DNA of 6,983 nucleotides from contig JAISEA010000087.1 in NCBI GenBank assembly GCA_031264475.1, positions 1 to 6,983 of the forward strand, in the 5' to 3' direction. The stretch is from Treponema sp. GTDB lineage: Bacteria > Spirochaetota > Spirochaetia > Treponematales > Breznakiellaceae. The first letter of the stretch is position 1. The number at the start of each line of letters is the position of its first letter. This document shows positions 1 through 6,257 of this stretch, in pieces. The translations under genes and the position numbers were made by a program. Below the pieces are notes generated by a model, which was not told where the DNA came from, searched no databases, and saw only the letters and a list, made by a program, of their open reading frames with translations.

Positions 1-3000
1 GCATCCCAATCGCCCAAATGATGAACAGCGCTTAAACTGAAGGACTTGAGCTTGAAACCTGAACTCTTGCGCTTCGCTTCGTCCCCGAAGTCAAAAGAAT
101 TAAGCAGATCGATAAAGACGTTTTTCTCACCAGCAATCTCGACTCCCGTGTCGAACATGGGCAGGTCTTGAAGATACCGATAGATGGCGTTGTTTTCTGA
201 GTTTGTTGAAAAGCTCAACTCCACGAAATCAGCGATGTTCACAGCGAAACGCAGAGAAAAGGTGAACTTGGAATACGTGTAGCGTTGCAAATCCAAGCTC
301 AGGTTGGAAGAGGCGTTTACCGAAAAAGAAAGCCTGTTTTTCCAGAGCTTGTCCTTGCTAATGGAGCGGTTGTAGGAGACGGTCAGCATATTGGGGTTGA
401 GTTTCTCCTCGTCTGTGGACTGCACCCACCCCGTGCCATCGACTAGCTTATACCCTTTTGAACGGGTCATGGTAAAAACTGTTCTGAAGTTGCCCAAGGC
501 TATCGTGGAAGTGAGATTCGTCCACTCGTCAAGCTCCGGATCGAAAACAGCGTATTGTTGCGCCGAATAGGTAGCGCCTTTTTCTCCGCCTAAAAACGTG
601 TTCGCAGTCGCGGGAAAACTGAAGGTTCCGGTGAAATAGACCGGGTCAAAGGTACGTTCTTGGTTTGTGAGCGTATCTATTTTCCGCGATTCTTGTAGCC
701 CGAACGGATCGTAGACCTTTCCTCGTAAGGTCGCCGAGAAAAGCCATATATTGAATGAGCCATTCGCCGATATGGAAGCGTCTTTGGGAGGCAAATCGCC
801 GGTGAACGTTATGCTCTGCATCTTGTCAAAGATGGAAGCGTTGAGGTTTGCGGAGAATTGCGAGGTCGTATTTGTTTCATCCCAATAGTCGCCCCAGGTG
901 ATCTTGCGGGCAGGGTCTGCGGCTGTGCTTTTGCTGTCATATTCATCCTTGTAGAGCAAGCCTCGCAAAGAGTATTGCAAGCTCGTGTTCCCCCATGTTG
1001 GACTCAGATAAAAAGGCTTGAGGGTTAAGGACGACTCGTAAGTTGATGAGAACCGCGTCTGCTGGTAAGCGCGGAAACGCGCCGCGTCTCTCTCCGCGTC
1101 AGTATCAAACTCCGTGGACTCTTCATTCATGTACGTGTAATCTTGCCATGCGCTCGTTTCAGAAAGGCGCATATTCGCGCTATAAAACCCTTGACTCTGA
1201 CTCAGAGCAAAGCCCACGCTCCCGTCGCCGTGAACGGTTGATAGCGTGGAGGTCTGTTCTGTCCAGTCGATGTCTTCTGGTTTTGTCCATATTGATTTAT
1301 CAAATTGAGTCTCTGAAGCCGCGGTAGGCGTCCACCGATAATCTATGACGAATCGGTGGTTGCCCATGACCGGCATAGTGAACTTCTGAGTAAGAACCGG
1401 TGGAACAAGCGTCTCCGAAGGCAGAGGCGCGGGGTCAGACGTGGTCTCCGCTTCTCCCCACGGAGAGCGGGGCGTCCCTATACCCTCAAGGTAGTCTTTT
1501 TCCTCAGTCGTAGGCGCCGTCGTCGATGTGGGAGTCCCGCCTAAGGTGAGTGGCGTTCCAGCGATTGACGTGGAAATTGAAAATACCGTCCACTTTTCAG
1601 GGTAAAAAAACTCACGATTGGGCGAAGCGTAATTAACGCCTGATAGCGTCTTTCTGTTAAAGGCGAGGGTACTGCTCAAGCTTGAAAGCGATAGGGTTGA
1701 AAGATAGGGCGAGAAAAAAGTCGGCAGTTTTGGATTCACAGACGAGCTCAACGTCCATGAGTACGAACTGATAGAACTAGTAGTTGTCGTCGTATCCTCT
1801 TCCTGTGCGGCCCCGCCTTTTAGTATCTTCGACCAGTCCAAAGCTTCAGACCTATTCATGAAGTCGCTCTCGACGTAAGGATCGGAATAGAAAGGAATCG
1901 TCCAATTGAGAGAACCGTATCTGCCGGAAAGGGACCCGGTCGTTCTGAATCTATAACGGAAGGGTATTTCCTTGAAGAAGAACCAGTTTTCAGTGTTCCA
2001 TTCATCTTTGCCGTTCTGGAAGGGGGAGGAGCTAGTCCCGCTCGTATAGATGTTACGGGTATAACCGAGTCCTGTGGAAACGGTGAGCGCTCCGAGGATG
2101 CCTTTGCGCGGCATGGAAAACTCGGTTCCGACGTATGCGCCCAAGTTGGAGTACGCGTCGAAGAGCAAGGAGAGGCGGGTTTGTTCCGCGGACGTAGCCT
2201 TTTTTTTGCCGGTGCTTCTCAAGAATAAGCCTCTGCGCTCCTTTTCCATATTAGCGCTGTCTCCAAACATACTGGTAAAAGAGCTTTCCGTAGTTGTAAC
2301 TGCTGATTTTGGTTCGCCCATGAGGTATGTGGTTGTTTGGAAGAAGTTGCCTTCGCGGGATCGTGTCCCGATGACCGGGTGAAACAGGATTTCTTCGGAA
2401 GGGAGGTAGAAAAACGGCAGGTAAAGCACGGGAATCTCGCCCACTTTCAGGACTGCGTTTGCTACAGCCCAATCTGATCCTGAGAGTAGCCACATCTTGG
2501 ATGCATTCAAGGACCAATATGGTTCTTCGGTTTTTGCGTTGGTAACTCTCGACTTGGTAAGAACCGTTGATTTCTCTGTGTCGAGCGATATGACTGTTCC
2601 CTCGAATCGGTAGGATACGCCGGAGCTTTCCACGGCTTTTTCGGACTGTCCGTTGACGAAGACGCTAGACCAATTATCTAAATTCACGGTGATGGAGTCT
2701 CCGCGGAACGTTTCGGTTGAGCCGCCTTCTATTTTCTCATAAGACACGCCGTTTGACGCGCTTATGAGGTTACGGGTTCTATTGTAGAGTATTTCTCCAG
2801 CTGTGATGCGATGGATCGCGTCTCCGTCTTTCACGCTGACGATTACTCCGCCTTTGAGTCGCGCATAGTCTTCGTCAACTACGTCAAGGCTGAAATACTC
2901 GGTGCTTTGGGCGGACTCAATCGTAATAACACGTCCACTTGGTTCATTGTTTTCATTGGGTTTAGCAATTTGGTAGTAATCGCGGAGTCTGTTTGCCAGC

Positions 3001-3296
3001 TCTTCTTTAGCGCCGCCTTCGCTTAACCCCAGGGACTTACACCAATTCGCAAGCTCTTGCAAGGTTGATGTGCGGATGTCCATTTCCTCGACTGTTTCTT
3101 TGACAGGCTCGGTATCCGCGTCTTCCGCTGTTTCGGTTTCCTCGGCTGTTTCTTCGGCAGGCTCGGTATCCGCGTCTTCTAGTGTTTGGGCGTCTGTCAT
3201 AGGAACATCCGTATCGTCAAGCCCCGTTTCTTGACCGTAAATTGGAGAGAATACTAACATGGCGGGAAGAATTAACAGCAAACAGATTTTTCTCAT
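1..3296 (-). CDS. lptD: LptD/OstA-like outer-membrane assembly protein, 3' end beyond the window
   Basis: One frame stays open from ATG 3296 to the window edge (1098 codons, no stop seen). Residues 1-22 form a signal peptide (MRKICLLLILPAMLVF, cleavage near IYGQE). Residues 40-72 are acidic and contain an 18-residue duplication. Residues 78-107 look like a SAP motif. Residues 130-290 resemble the OstA/LptA beta-jellyroll (for example LKGGVIVSVKDGDAIHRITA). Then comes the LptD hallmark GEIPVLYLPFFYLPSEEI, FHPVIGTRSREG at 305-316, and a long beta-barrel region rich in aromatic, Ser and Thr residues. Loops near residues 500 (DDTTTTTSS-like) and 580-635 (Pro/Thr/Ser-rich) are probably surface loops. 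In other bacteria LptD inserts lipopolysaccharide into the outer membrane. Treponemes such as T. pallidum carry a homologue without making LPS, so the cargo here is uncertain. AAGAGA at 3306-3301 is a plausible ribosome site. The family call is strong; the substrate is inferred. Confidence 0.88.
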   Translation of the reverse strand, partial: MRKICLLLILPAMLVFSPIYGQETGLDDTDVPMTDAQTLEDADTEPAEETAEETETAEDADTEPVKETVEEMDIRTSTLQELANWCKSLGLSEGGAKEELANRLRDYYQIAKPNENNEPSGRVITIESAQSTEYFSLDVVDEDYARLKGGVIVSVKDGDAIHRITAGEILYNRTRNLISASNGVSYEKIEGGSTETFRGDSITVNLDNWSSVFVNGQSEKAVESSGVSYRFEGTVISLDTEKSTVLTKSRVTNAKTEEPYWSLNASKMWLLSGSDWAVANAVLKVGEIPVLYLPFFYLPSEEILFHPVIGTRSREGNFFQTTTYLMGEPKSAVTTTESSFTSMFGDSANMEKERRGLFLRSTGKKKATSAEQTRLSLLFDAYSNLGAYVGTEFSMPRKGILGALTVSTGLGYTRNIYTSGTSSSPFQNGKDEWNTENWFFFKEIPFRYRFRTTGSLSGRYGSLNWTIPFYSDPYVESDFMNRSEALDWSKILKGGAAQEEDTTTTTSSISSYSWTLSSSVNPKLPTFFSPYLSTLSLSSLSSTLAFNRKTLSGVNYASPNREFFYPEKWTVFSISTSIAGTPLTLGGTPTSTTAPTTEEKDYLEGIGTPRSPWGEAETTSDPAPLPSETLVPPVLTQKFTMPVMGNHRFVIDYRWTPTAASETQFDKSIWTKPEDIDWTEQTSTLSTVHGDGSVGFALSQSQGFYSANMRLSETSAWQDYTYMNEESTEFDTDAERDAARFRAYQQTRFSSTYESSLTLKPFYLSPTWGNTSLQYSLRGLLYKDEYDSKSTAADPARKITWGDYWDETNTTSQFSANLNASIFDKMQSITFTGDLPPKDASISANGSFNIWLFSATLRGKVYDPFGLQESRKIDTLTNQERTFDPVYFTGTFSFPATANTFLGGEKGATYSAQQYAVFDPELDEWTNLTSTIALGNFRTVFTMTRSKGYKLVDGTGWVQSTDEEKLNPNMLTVSYNRSISKDKLWKNRLSFSVNASSNLSLDLQRYTYSKFTFSLRFAVNIADFVELSFSTNSENNAIYRYLQDLPMFDTGVEIAGEKNVFIDLLNSFDFGDEAKRKSSGFKLKSFSLSAVHHLGDWD
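3086..3179 (-). repeat. 54-bp-period direct duplication inside lptD
   Basis: Positions 3086-3125 and 3140-3179 match at 37 of 40 bases with an offset of 54 bp. Both encode an acidic stretch beginning EDADTEP, followed by (A/V)(E/K)ET(A/V)EE, at about residues 40-72 of the mature N-terminus. The offset is exactly 18 codons, so the frame is kept. This looks like a recent in-frame tandem duplication in a flexible acidic linker between the signal peptide and the SAP-like motif. Confidence 0.85.
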
Positions 3297-3311
3297 TTTT
3301 TCTCTTATAGT

Positions 3312-3343
3312 TATATATTGATACAACCCGCCCTGTTTGTCAA
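3312..3343 (-). promoter_or_regulatory. Probable promoter of lptD
   Basis: On the minus strand a perfect -35 hexamer TTGACA lies at 3343-3338. It is followed by an AT-rich tract, TATCAATATATAAC (3323-3310). The best -10 words are poorly spaced: TATCAA at 14 bp, CAATAT at 17 bp, TATATA at 20 bp. The -35 is convincing but the -10 is not settled. A hairpin element (3345-3384) lies directly upstream of the -35. Confidence 0.45.
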
Positions 3344-3344
3344 C

Positions 3345-3384
3345 ACGCCCTAAGGGCGTTTAAATACTTCACAACGGGCGTTGT
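3345..3384 (+). repeat. Two-hairpin palindromic element, copy 1
   Basis: The first hairpin is CGCCC-TAA-GGGCG (3346-3358). It is followed by the linker TTTAAATACTTC (3359-3370) and a second hairpin, ACAAC-GGGC-GTTGT (3371-3384). The stretch GGGCGTTTAAATACTTC recurs exactly inside aroC at 6521-6537, next to a hairpin with a different loop (CACCC-TTC-GGGCG). The element ends within 2 bp of the lptD -35 box. Confidence 0.75.
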
Positions 3385-3422
3385 CCGAAAGGGGGGACCC
3401 GCGTCCACTGAGTTGACGGTTA

Positions 3423-3438
3423 CGCTTGTTTACAAGCG
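3423..3438. repeat. Perfect inverted repeat
   Basis: CGCTTGT (3423-3429) and ACAAGCG (3432-3438) are exact reverse complements separated by TT. In practice this is a 6-bp stem with a 4-nt loop. No T-run follows on either strand, so it is not a typical intrinsic terminator. Confidence 0.6.
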
Positions 3439-3493
3439 GAATCTATTTGCTGTCAGAAGAGGACGGCGAAGCTTGTTCAGGCGACTTCACAAC

Positions 3494-3512
3494 GTGGTGT
3501 CAGACATCGTTG
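3494..3512 (+). repeat. Dyad motif TGGTGTCAGACAT, copy 1
   Basis: GTGGTGTCAGACATCGTTG matches the copy at 3882-3900 at 18 of 19 bases. The core TGTC-A-GACA is a short dyad. A near-copy in inverse orientation (GTCTGATACCA, 3551-3561) touches the first unit of the tandem array. It could be a binding site or the end of a small element. Confidence 0.65.
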
Positions 3513-3560
3513 CCGCAGTCCGTCTTGTAGCAACGAAGCACTCCGCCTACGTCTGATACC

Positions 3561-3847
3561 AACGCCTATAAGATTAATCACTACGCCTATAAGATTAATC
3601 ACTACGCCTATAAGATTAATCACTACGCCTATAAGATTAGCCGCTACGCCTATAAGATTAGCCGCTACGCCAATAAGATTAGTCGCTACGCCTATAAGAT
3701 TAACCGCTACGCCTATAAGATTAATCACTACGCCTATAAGATTAGCCGCTACGCCAATAAGATTAATCGCTACGCCTATAAGATTAATCGCTACGCCTAT
3801 AAGATTAGCCATTACGCCTATAAGATTAACCGCTACGCTTACGAGAT
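3561..3847. repeat. Tandem array of thirteen 21-bp units plus a decayed unit
   Basis: Thirteen consecutive 21-bp units run from 3561 to 3833, followed by a degenerate partial unit (3834-3847). The 5' part TACGCCTATAAGATTA is nearly constant: unit 1 begins with A, and units 6 and 10 have CCAATAAG. The last five bases vary mostly by transitions (ATCAC, GCCGC, GTCGC, ACCGC, ATCGC, GCCAT). Units with the ATC tail contain the palindrome GATTAATC. The order suggests a block duplication, since units 3-6 resemble units 8-10. There are no spacers, so this is not CRISPR. On the minus strand it reads as repeats of NLIGV plus two variable residues, but no start signal is evident. 21 bp equals two turns of B-DNA. 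Confidence 0.95.
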
Positions 3848-3881
3848 GGAAGGGCGGGGTTTCGGTGCTGTAGTAGACGAT

Positions 3882-3900
3882 GTGGTGTCAGACATCTTTG
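3882..3900 (+). repeat. Dyad motif TGGTGTCAGACAT, copy 2
   Basis: GTGGTGTCAGACATCTTTG is the partner of the copy at 3494-3512. It lies 388 bp downstream in the same orientation, so the two copies bracket the 21-bp array. Confidence 0.65.
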
Positions 3901-3902
3901 GC

Positions 3903-4013
3903 TAGGAGGTGGGGGGTGGCGGAAGCCCCCCGTAGGGGGGCTGGAGACAGGGGGCGCACCACATGGGCGCCTGTTTGCCGACCTCCGTTTAGGGAAAGAC
4001 GCGCCCCCTCCTA
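3903..4013. other. GC-rich segment able to fold into a closed multi-stem structure
   Basis: TAGGAGG (3903-3909) is complementary to CCTCCTA (4007-4013) and could close a domain of about 110 nt. Inside are a perfect 8-bp hairpin (3924-3942) and a 9-bp inverted repeat, AGGGGGCGC (3949-3957) with GCGCCCCCT (4001-4009). GGAGGT (3905-3910) can alternatively pair with ACCTCC (3981-3986). The closing stem and the 9-bp stem share three bases, so the exact fold is open. It may be a structured RNA or only a GC-rich palindromic insertion. No known RNA family was recognised. Confidence 0.4.
3924..3942. repeat. Perfect GC hairpin
   Basis: AGCCCCCC-GTA-GGGGGGCT is an 8-bp perfect stem with a 3-nt loop and no T-run on either side. 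Its 3-nt loop matches the hairpin style of the other palindromic elements in the window. Confidence 0.75.
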
Positions 4014-4060
4014 ATATTCGGCGGGCGGGGTTACTTTTCGTACAACACCCGTTGCGAAGT

Positions 4061-4100
4061 CGTCTAACAGGCTGTGCCTGCGTCTAACACCCTTAGGGTG
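4061..4100 (+). repeat. Twin 20-bp hairpin units
   Basis: Two adjacent 20-bp units share the leader CGTCTAACA and then form different hairpins: CAGGC-TGT-GCCTG (4068-4080) and CACCC-TTA-GGGTG (4088-4100). Arm bases differ, but each stem is perfect. The second unit continues into GCGGCGCC. This resembles the GTGTGCGCC that follows the CACAC-GAA-GTGTG hairpin at 6227, linking these units to the wider palindromic family. Confidence 0.75.
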
Positions 4101-4158
4101 CGGCGCCCCGAAATCGTCCCGTTGAGATTGCCCCTTCAGAAAACTATTTCCTCCCCCC

Positions 4159-4187
4159 TTTACAAATTATCAAACTATTATTATTAT
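4159..4187 (+). promoter_or_regulatory. Sigma-70-type promoter of the TPR operon
   Basis: TTTACA (4159-4164) and TATTAT (4182-4187) are each one base from the consensus -35 and -10 hexamers and are separated by exactly 17 bp. Transcription would begin near 4194, giving an A-rich leader of about 44 nt before the start codon at 4238. Confidence 0.65.
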
Positions 4188-4225
4188 CAAAGGTGTTTAT
4201 AAAAATTTCCAAAAGAAAATAAATT

Positions 4226-4231
4226 GGGAGG
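4226..4231 (+). promoter_or_regulatory. Ribosome binding site deciding the start at 4238
   Basis: GGGAGG lies 6 nt before ATG 4238. The in-frame GTG at 4235 would leave only 3 nt, so the ATG is preferred. Confidence 0.75.
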
Positions 4232-4237
4232 TCGGTG

Positions 4238-4990
4238 ATGAAAAAAAGAATATTATGGCTATTGTGCGCCATTATGATCGGTGGGACCGCGTTTCCCCAA
4301 GCGTCCACGAATCTTGAAACAGGCATTAAGCTTTACGCAGACGGTAAATGGAAAGAGGCGATTTCAGTATTGCGTCAGGTACTAACCATTAACGCCGCGC
4401 TTGATCAAAGAGTTGAAGCTGTCTACTGGACCGCGCTCGCGGAAATCGCGGATTCGGACTATATGGGCGCGATAAACGACTTGAACGCTTTAGATCAGAT
4501 GGAGTGGAATAGTCCTCGAAAGCTGGAAATCCCTTACCATAAAGGGCGTTGTTTCTATTATTTGGAACGATTTGACGAAGCGCTTGTGTTGTTGAAAAAT
4601 TACGCGGACTCGATACCAGATAACACGGAGGAGGGCATTAGGCAGAAATCCGCGGCGCTCTACTGGACGGGCGAATGTCTTTATTCGCTTGGACATCTCG
4701 ACAGGGCTCATGATATATTCCTTACCATTACACAGAAATATCCACAGAGCGCTAAATATGAAGCCGCTTTTTATCGCATGGCGATTATCAACCAAAAAAA
4801 GATAGAGATTGAACTGCTGGGCATTCTGAAGCGGACGCACGAAGAATCCTTGAAGATAATTGAAGAATATCAATACCGCGAGCGGACCTATGATCAAGCT
4901 CTTACCGCGTATCAGAGGCGGATAGCGACTCTGGAGGCGAGTCTTCGCAAGCTTAATCCGGATAAACCGATTGATGCGGAAACAGAATAA
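4238..4990 (+). CDS. Exported TPR protein with C-terminal coiled coil
   Basis: This is a 250-residue protein. Residues 1-22 are a Sec signal peptide (KKR, then ILWLLCAIMIGGTAF, with likely cleavage after FPQA). There is no lipobox around Cys10, so a soluble periplasmic protein is more likely than a lipoprotein. Helical TPR-like pairs cover roughly residues 25-180: NLETGIKLYADGKWKEAI, AVYWTALAEIADSDYMGAI, HKGRCFYYLERFDEAL, and YWTGECLYSLGHLDRAHDIF followed by YPQS. This layout is similar to CpoB/YbgF and BamD-type scaffolds. Residues 185-240 are charged and helical, probably a coiled coil. The gene opens an operon with a good promoter, and its stop overlaps the next start in TAATG. TPR proteins bind other proteins, so a role as an envelope scaffold paired with the next gene is inferred. 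I do not recognise a named orthologue. Confidence 0.8.
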   Translation: MKKRILWLLCAIMIGGTAFPQASTNLETGIKLYADGKWKEAISVLRQVLTINAALDQRVEAVYWTALAEIADSDYMGAINDLNALDQMEWNSPRKLEIPYHKGRCFYYLERFDEALVLLKNYADSIPDNTEEGIRQKSAALYWTGECLYSLGHLDRAHDIFLTITQKYPQSAKYEAAFYRMAIINQKKIEIELLGILKRTHEESLKIIEEYQYRERTYDQALTAYQRRIATLEASLRKLNPDKPIDAETE

Positions 4991-6102
4991 TGCCTTTGGA
5001 TCCTGTCTTAACAAAAGCAATACGTCTTCTCAGGCAGAAAAAATTTTGGGAAGTGATTCATCTTCTTGAGCCGAAAATTCCTCTCTACTATAGATCGTTT
5101 AATTGTTATTACATCTTGGGACTTGCCTATCTCTACTCGAATAGCTTCGGCGGAGCCCTTGACTATTTCAAATCCGCGCGGGACATCAAAATGCGCGAGC
5201 CTAACATTCTTCTTGGATTCGCGGTGCTTCATCTGCGCCGGGGCGAAACCGACCGCGCGGTAGACTTCTATCTCGAAGTACAAGATATAGATGAAAAAAA
5301 TAGACTCGCAAAGAAAGCTCTTAAAATCATCAGAAAACACGCGCGGACTGATACTATGTCTGAATGGATAGACTCTGGCAGGCTTCCGGAATTGTATCCC
5401 TCTCCGCCGCACGTTCCTCTTTCTGTAAAAAGCGTGTTTGTTGCGATAACTTGTTTGTTTGGCGCGGCTGTCGTCATACTTTGTGCGCTTGTCGTGTTAA
5501 AAGTCGTTGAACTTCCGTTCAAATTGCCGTTTCAGACTGACCTAGATAGGAACGGGCTTATCAGTAGCGTGCTTGACCAAAGCGACCGCCGAGAGCCGGT
5601 GCAAACGGGCGGTGCATATCGGTACATTCTTACAAGGGCGCAGGTGTTGAGTGATTATGAGAAGGCGCGGGCGCTTTTTACCACTTACAACGACGAAAAG
5701 GCGAAAATTCTCCTTAATCGTATTCTCGAATCAAACGCGGTTGATTCCATCAAGACAAAGGCGGCTATCTTACTCTCGTATATGGACGTGCCCGGTTTTG
5801 ACACACTCAAGGATCGTATTCCGTTTAGCGACGTTGTGAAGGATCCGTTTCTCTACCGTGATTGTTATGTAATTTGGCAAGGCATGGCCACAAATCTTAT
5901 TATTGAAGAAAATAGTACACTTTTTGACTTCCTCGTGGGTTACGATACTCGCAGTAAATTGGAGGGTATTGTTCCTACTCGGTTCAATTTTTCCGTTGCT
6001 GTGAATCTCGAAAAACCTCTTGAAATTCTAGGAAGAATCATTCCCGCGGAAAACGGCGAAGGCGTTAGTATTGAAGGAACGGCGGTTCACCAGAGACCGT
6101 AA
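4990..6102 (+). CDS. Membrane-anchored TPR protein with a periplasmic C-terminal domain
   Basis: This is a 370-residue protein. There is no signal peptide. Residues 5-115 form TPR-like helices (LRQKKFWEVIHLLEP, YYILGLAYLYSNSFGGALDYF, LLGFAVLHLRRGETDRAVDFY). A single membrane helix spans about residues 149-173 (VFVAITCLFGAAVVILCALV). With basic residues before it, the TPR part should be cytoplasmic and residues 175-370 periplasmic. The periplasmic part has a helical stretch (YEKARALFTTYNDEKAKILL, about 223-242) and a C-terminal strand-rich region, about 285-365, with WQGMATN, FLVGYD, LEGIVPTRF and IEGTAVHQ. This region is reminiscent of a small beta-barrel/OB-like fold, which is inference. The ATG overlaps the upstream TAA and has no clear Shine-Dalgarno sequence, so translational coupling is likely. 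It may link a cytoplasmic partner to the exported TPR protein. I know no named orthologue. Confidence 0.82.
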   Translation: MPLDPVLTKAIRLLRQKKFWEVIHLLEPKIPLYYRSFNCYYILGLAYLYSNSFGGALDYFKSARDIKMREPNILLGFAVLHLRRGETDRAVDFYLEVQDIDEKNRLAKKALKIIRKHARTDTMSEWIDSGRLPELYPSPPHVPLSVKSVFVAITCLFGAAVVILCALVVLKVVELPFKLPFQTDLDRNGLISSVLDQSDRREPVQTGGAYRYILTRAQVLSDYEKARALFTTYNDEKAKILLNRILESNAVDSIKTKAAILLSYMDVPGFDTLKDRIPFSDVVKDPFLYRDCYVIWQGMATNLIIEENSTLFDFLVGYDTRSKLEGIVPTRFNFSVAVNLEKPLEILGRIIPAENGEGVSIEGTAVHQRP

Positions 6103-6161
6103 GGTTTATCAACAGATGATCAAAACTAGTCAATAATATGGGATTGTCACGGAAATTGCCT

Positions 6162-6174
6162 TGGTGTCAGACAT
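6162..6174 (+). repeat. Dyad motif TGGTGTCAGACAT, copy 3
   Basis: This is an exact 13-base match to the cores at 3495-3507 and 3883-3895, more than 2 kb away. It lies just after the TPR operon. Confidence 0.65.
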
Positions 6175-6210
6175 GAAGTTGTATGGGTTAAGTTTAGATG
6201 TAAAAGGTGT

Positions 6211-6243
6211 GGCAAGACGCTTTAAACACACGAAGTGTGCGCC
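6211..6243 (+). repeat. Palindromic element downstream of aroC
   Basis: GGCAAGACGCTTTAAA is followed by the hairpin CACAC-GAA-GTGTG (6227-6239). The leader GGCAAGACGCTTTAAA is identical to the one at 6590-6605 inside aroC, where the hairpin is CACCC-GAA-GGGTG. The two arm differences compensate each other. It begins 14 bp past the aroC stop and could fold in the aroC mRNA tail, but no T-run follows. Confidence 0.75.
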
Positions 6244-6257
6244 ATTCACCATTTTAT

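Larger units (their letters stand above)
3297..4237. other. Repeat-rich divergent intergenic region
   Basis: About 940 bp separate the divergent lptD and TPR genes. I find no convincing protein gene, tRNA or rRNA in it. From left to right it holds the lptD promoter, a two-hairpin element (3345-3384), an inverted repeat (3423-3438), a dyad motif (3494), the 21-bp tandem array (3561-3847), a second dyad motif (3882), a GC-rich foldable segment (3903-4013), twin 20-bp hairpin units (4061-4100) and the TPR-operon promoter (4159-4187). The frame open from 3887 down to 3477 is a by-product of a repeat length divisible by three. Confidence 0.8.
6103..6257. other. Convergent gap between the TPR operon and aroC
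   Basis: This 155-bp gap between two converging genes holds a third copy of the dyad motif (6162-6174) and a hairpin element (6211-6243). No T-rich intrinsic terminator was seen for either gene. A short plus-strand open frame starting here overlaps aroC antisense and is not supported. Confidence 0.6.

Noticed and set aside
2074..2382. 102-residue plus-strand open frame
   Set aside because: It lies wholly inside the lptD frame on the opposite strand; the same applies to the short frames at 1043, 1356 and 2811.
3477..3812. 111-residue minus-strand protein gene starting inside the array
   Set aside because: Its ATG lies within a repeat unit (a GCCAT variant), there is no ribosome site, and openness follows from a repeat length divisible by three. 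Kept only as a low-interest finding.
3561..3847. CRISPR array
   Set aside because: Units are 21 bp and directly adjacent with no unique spacers, and no cas gene is in the window.
3924..3942. Intrinsic terminator
   Set aside because: The stem is strong but no T-run follows on either strand, and no gene ends nearby.
3905..3954. G-quadruplex
   Set aside because: G-runs exist, but they are interleaved with complementary C-runs that would prefer duplex hairpins.
4235..4237. GTG start for the first TPR gene
   Set aside because: It leaves only 3 nt after GGGAGG, while ATG 4238 gives a normal 6-nt spacing.
4490..5020. 176-residue minus-strand open frame
   Set aside because: It is antisense to the well-supported TPR gene, has no family features and no start signal.
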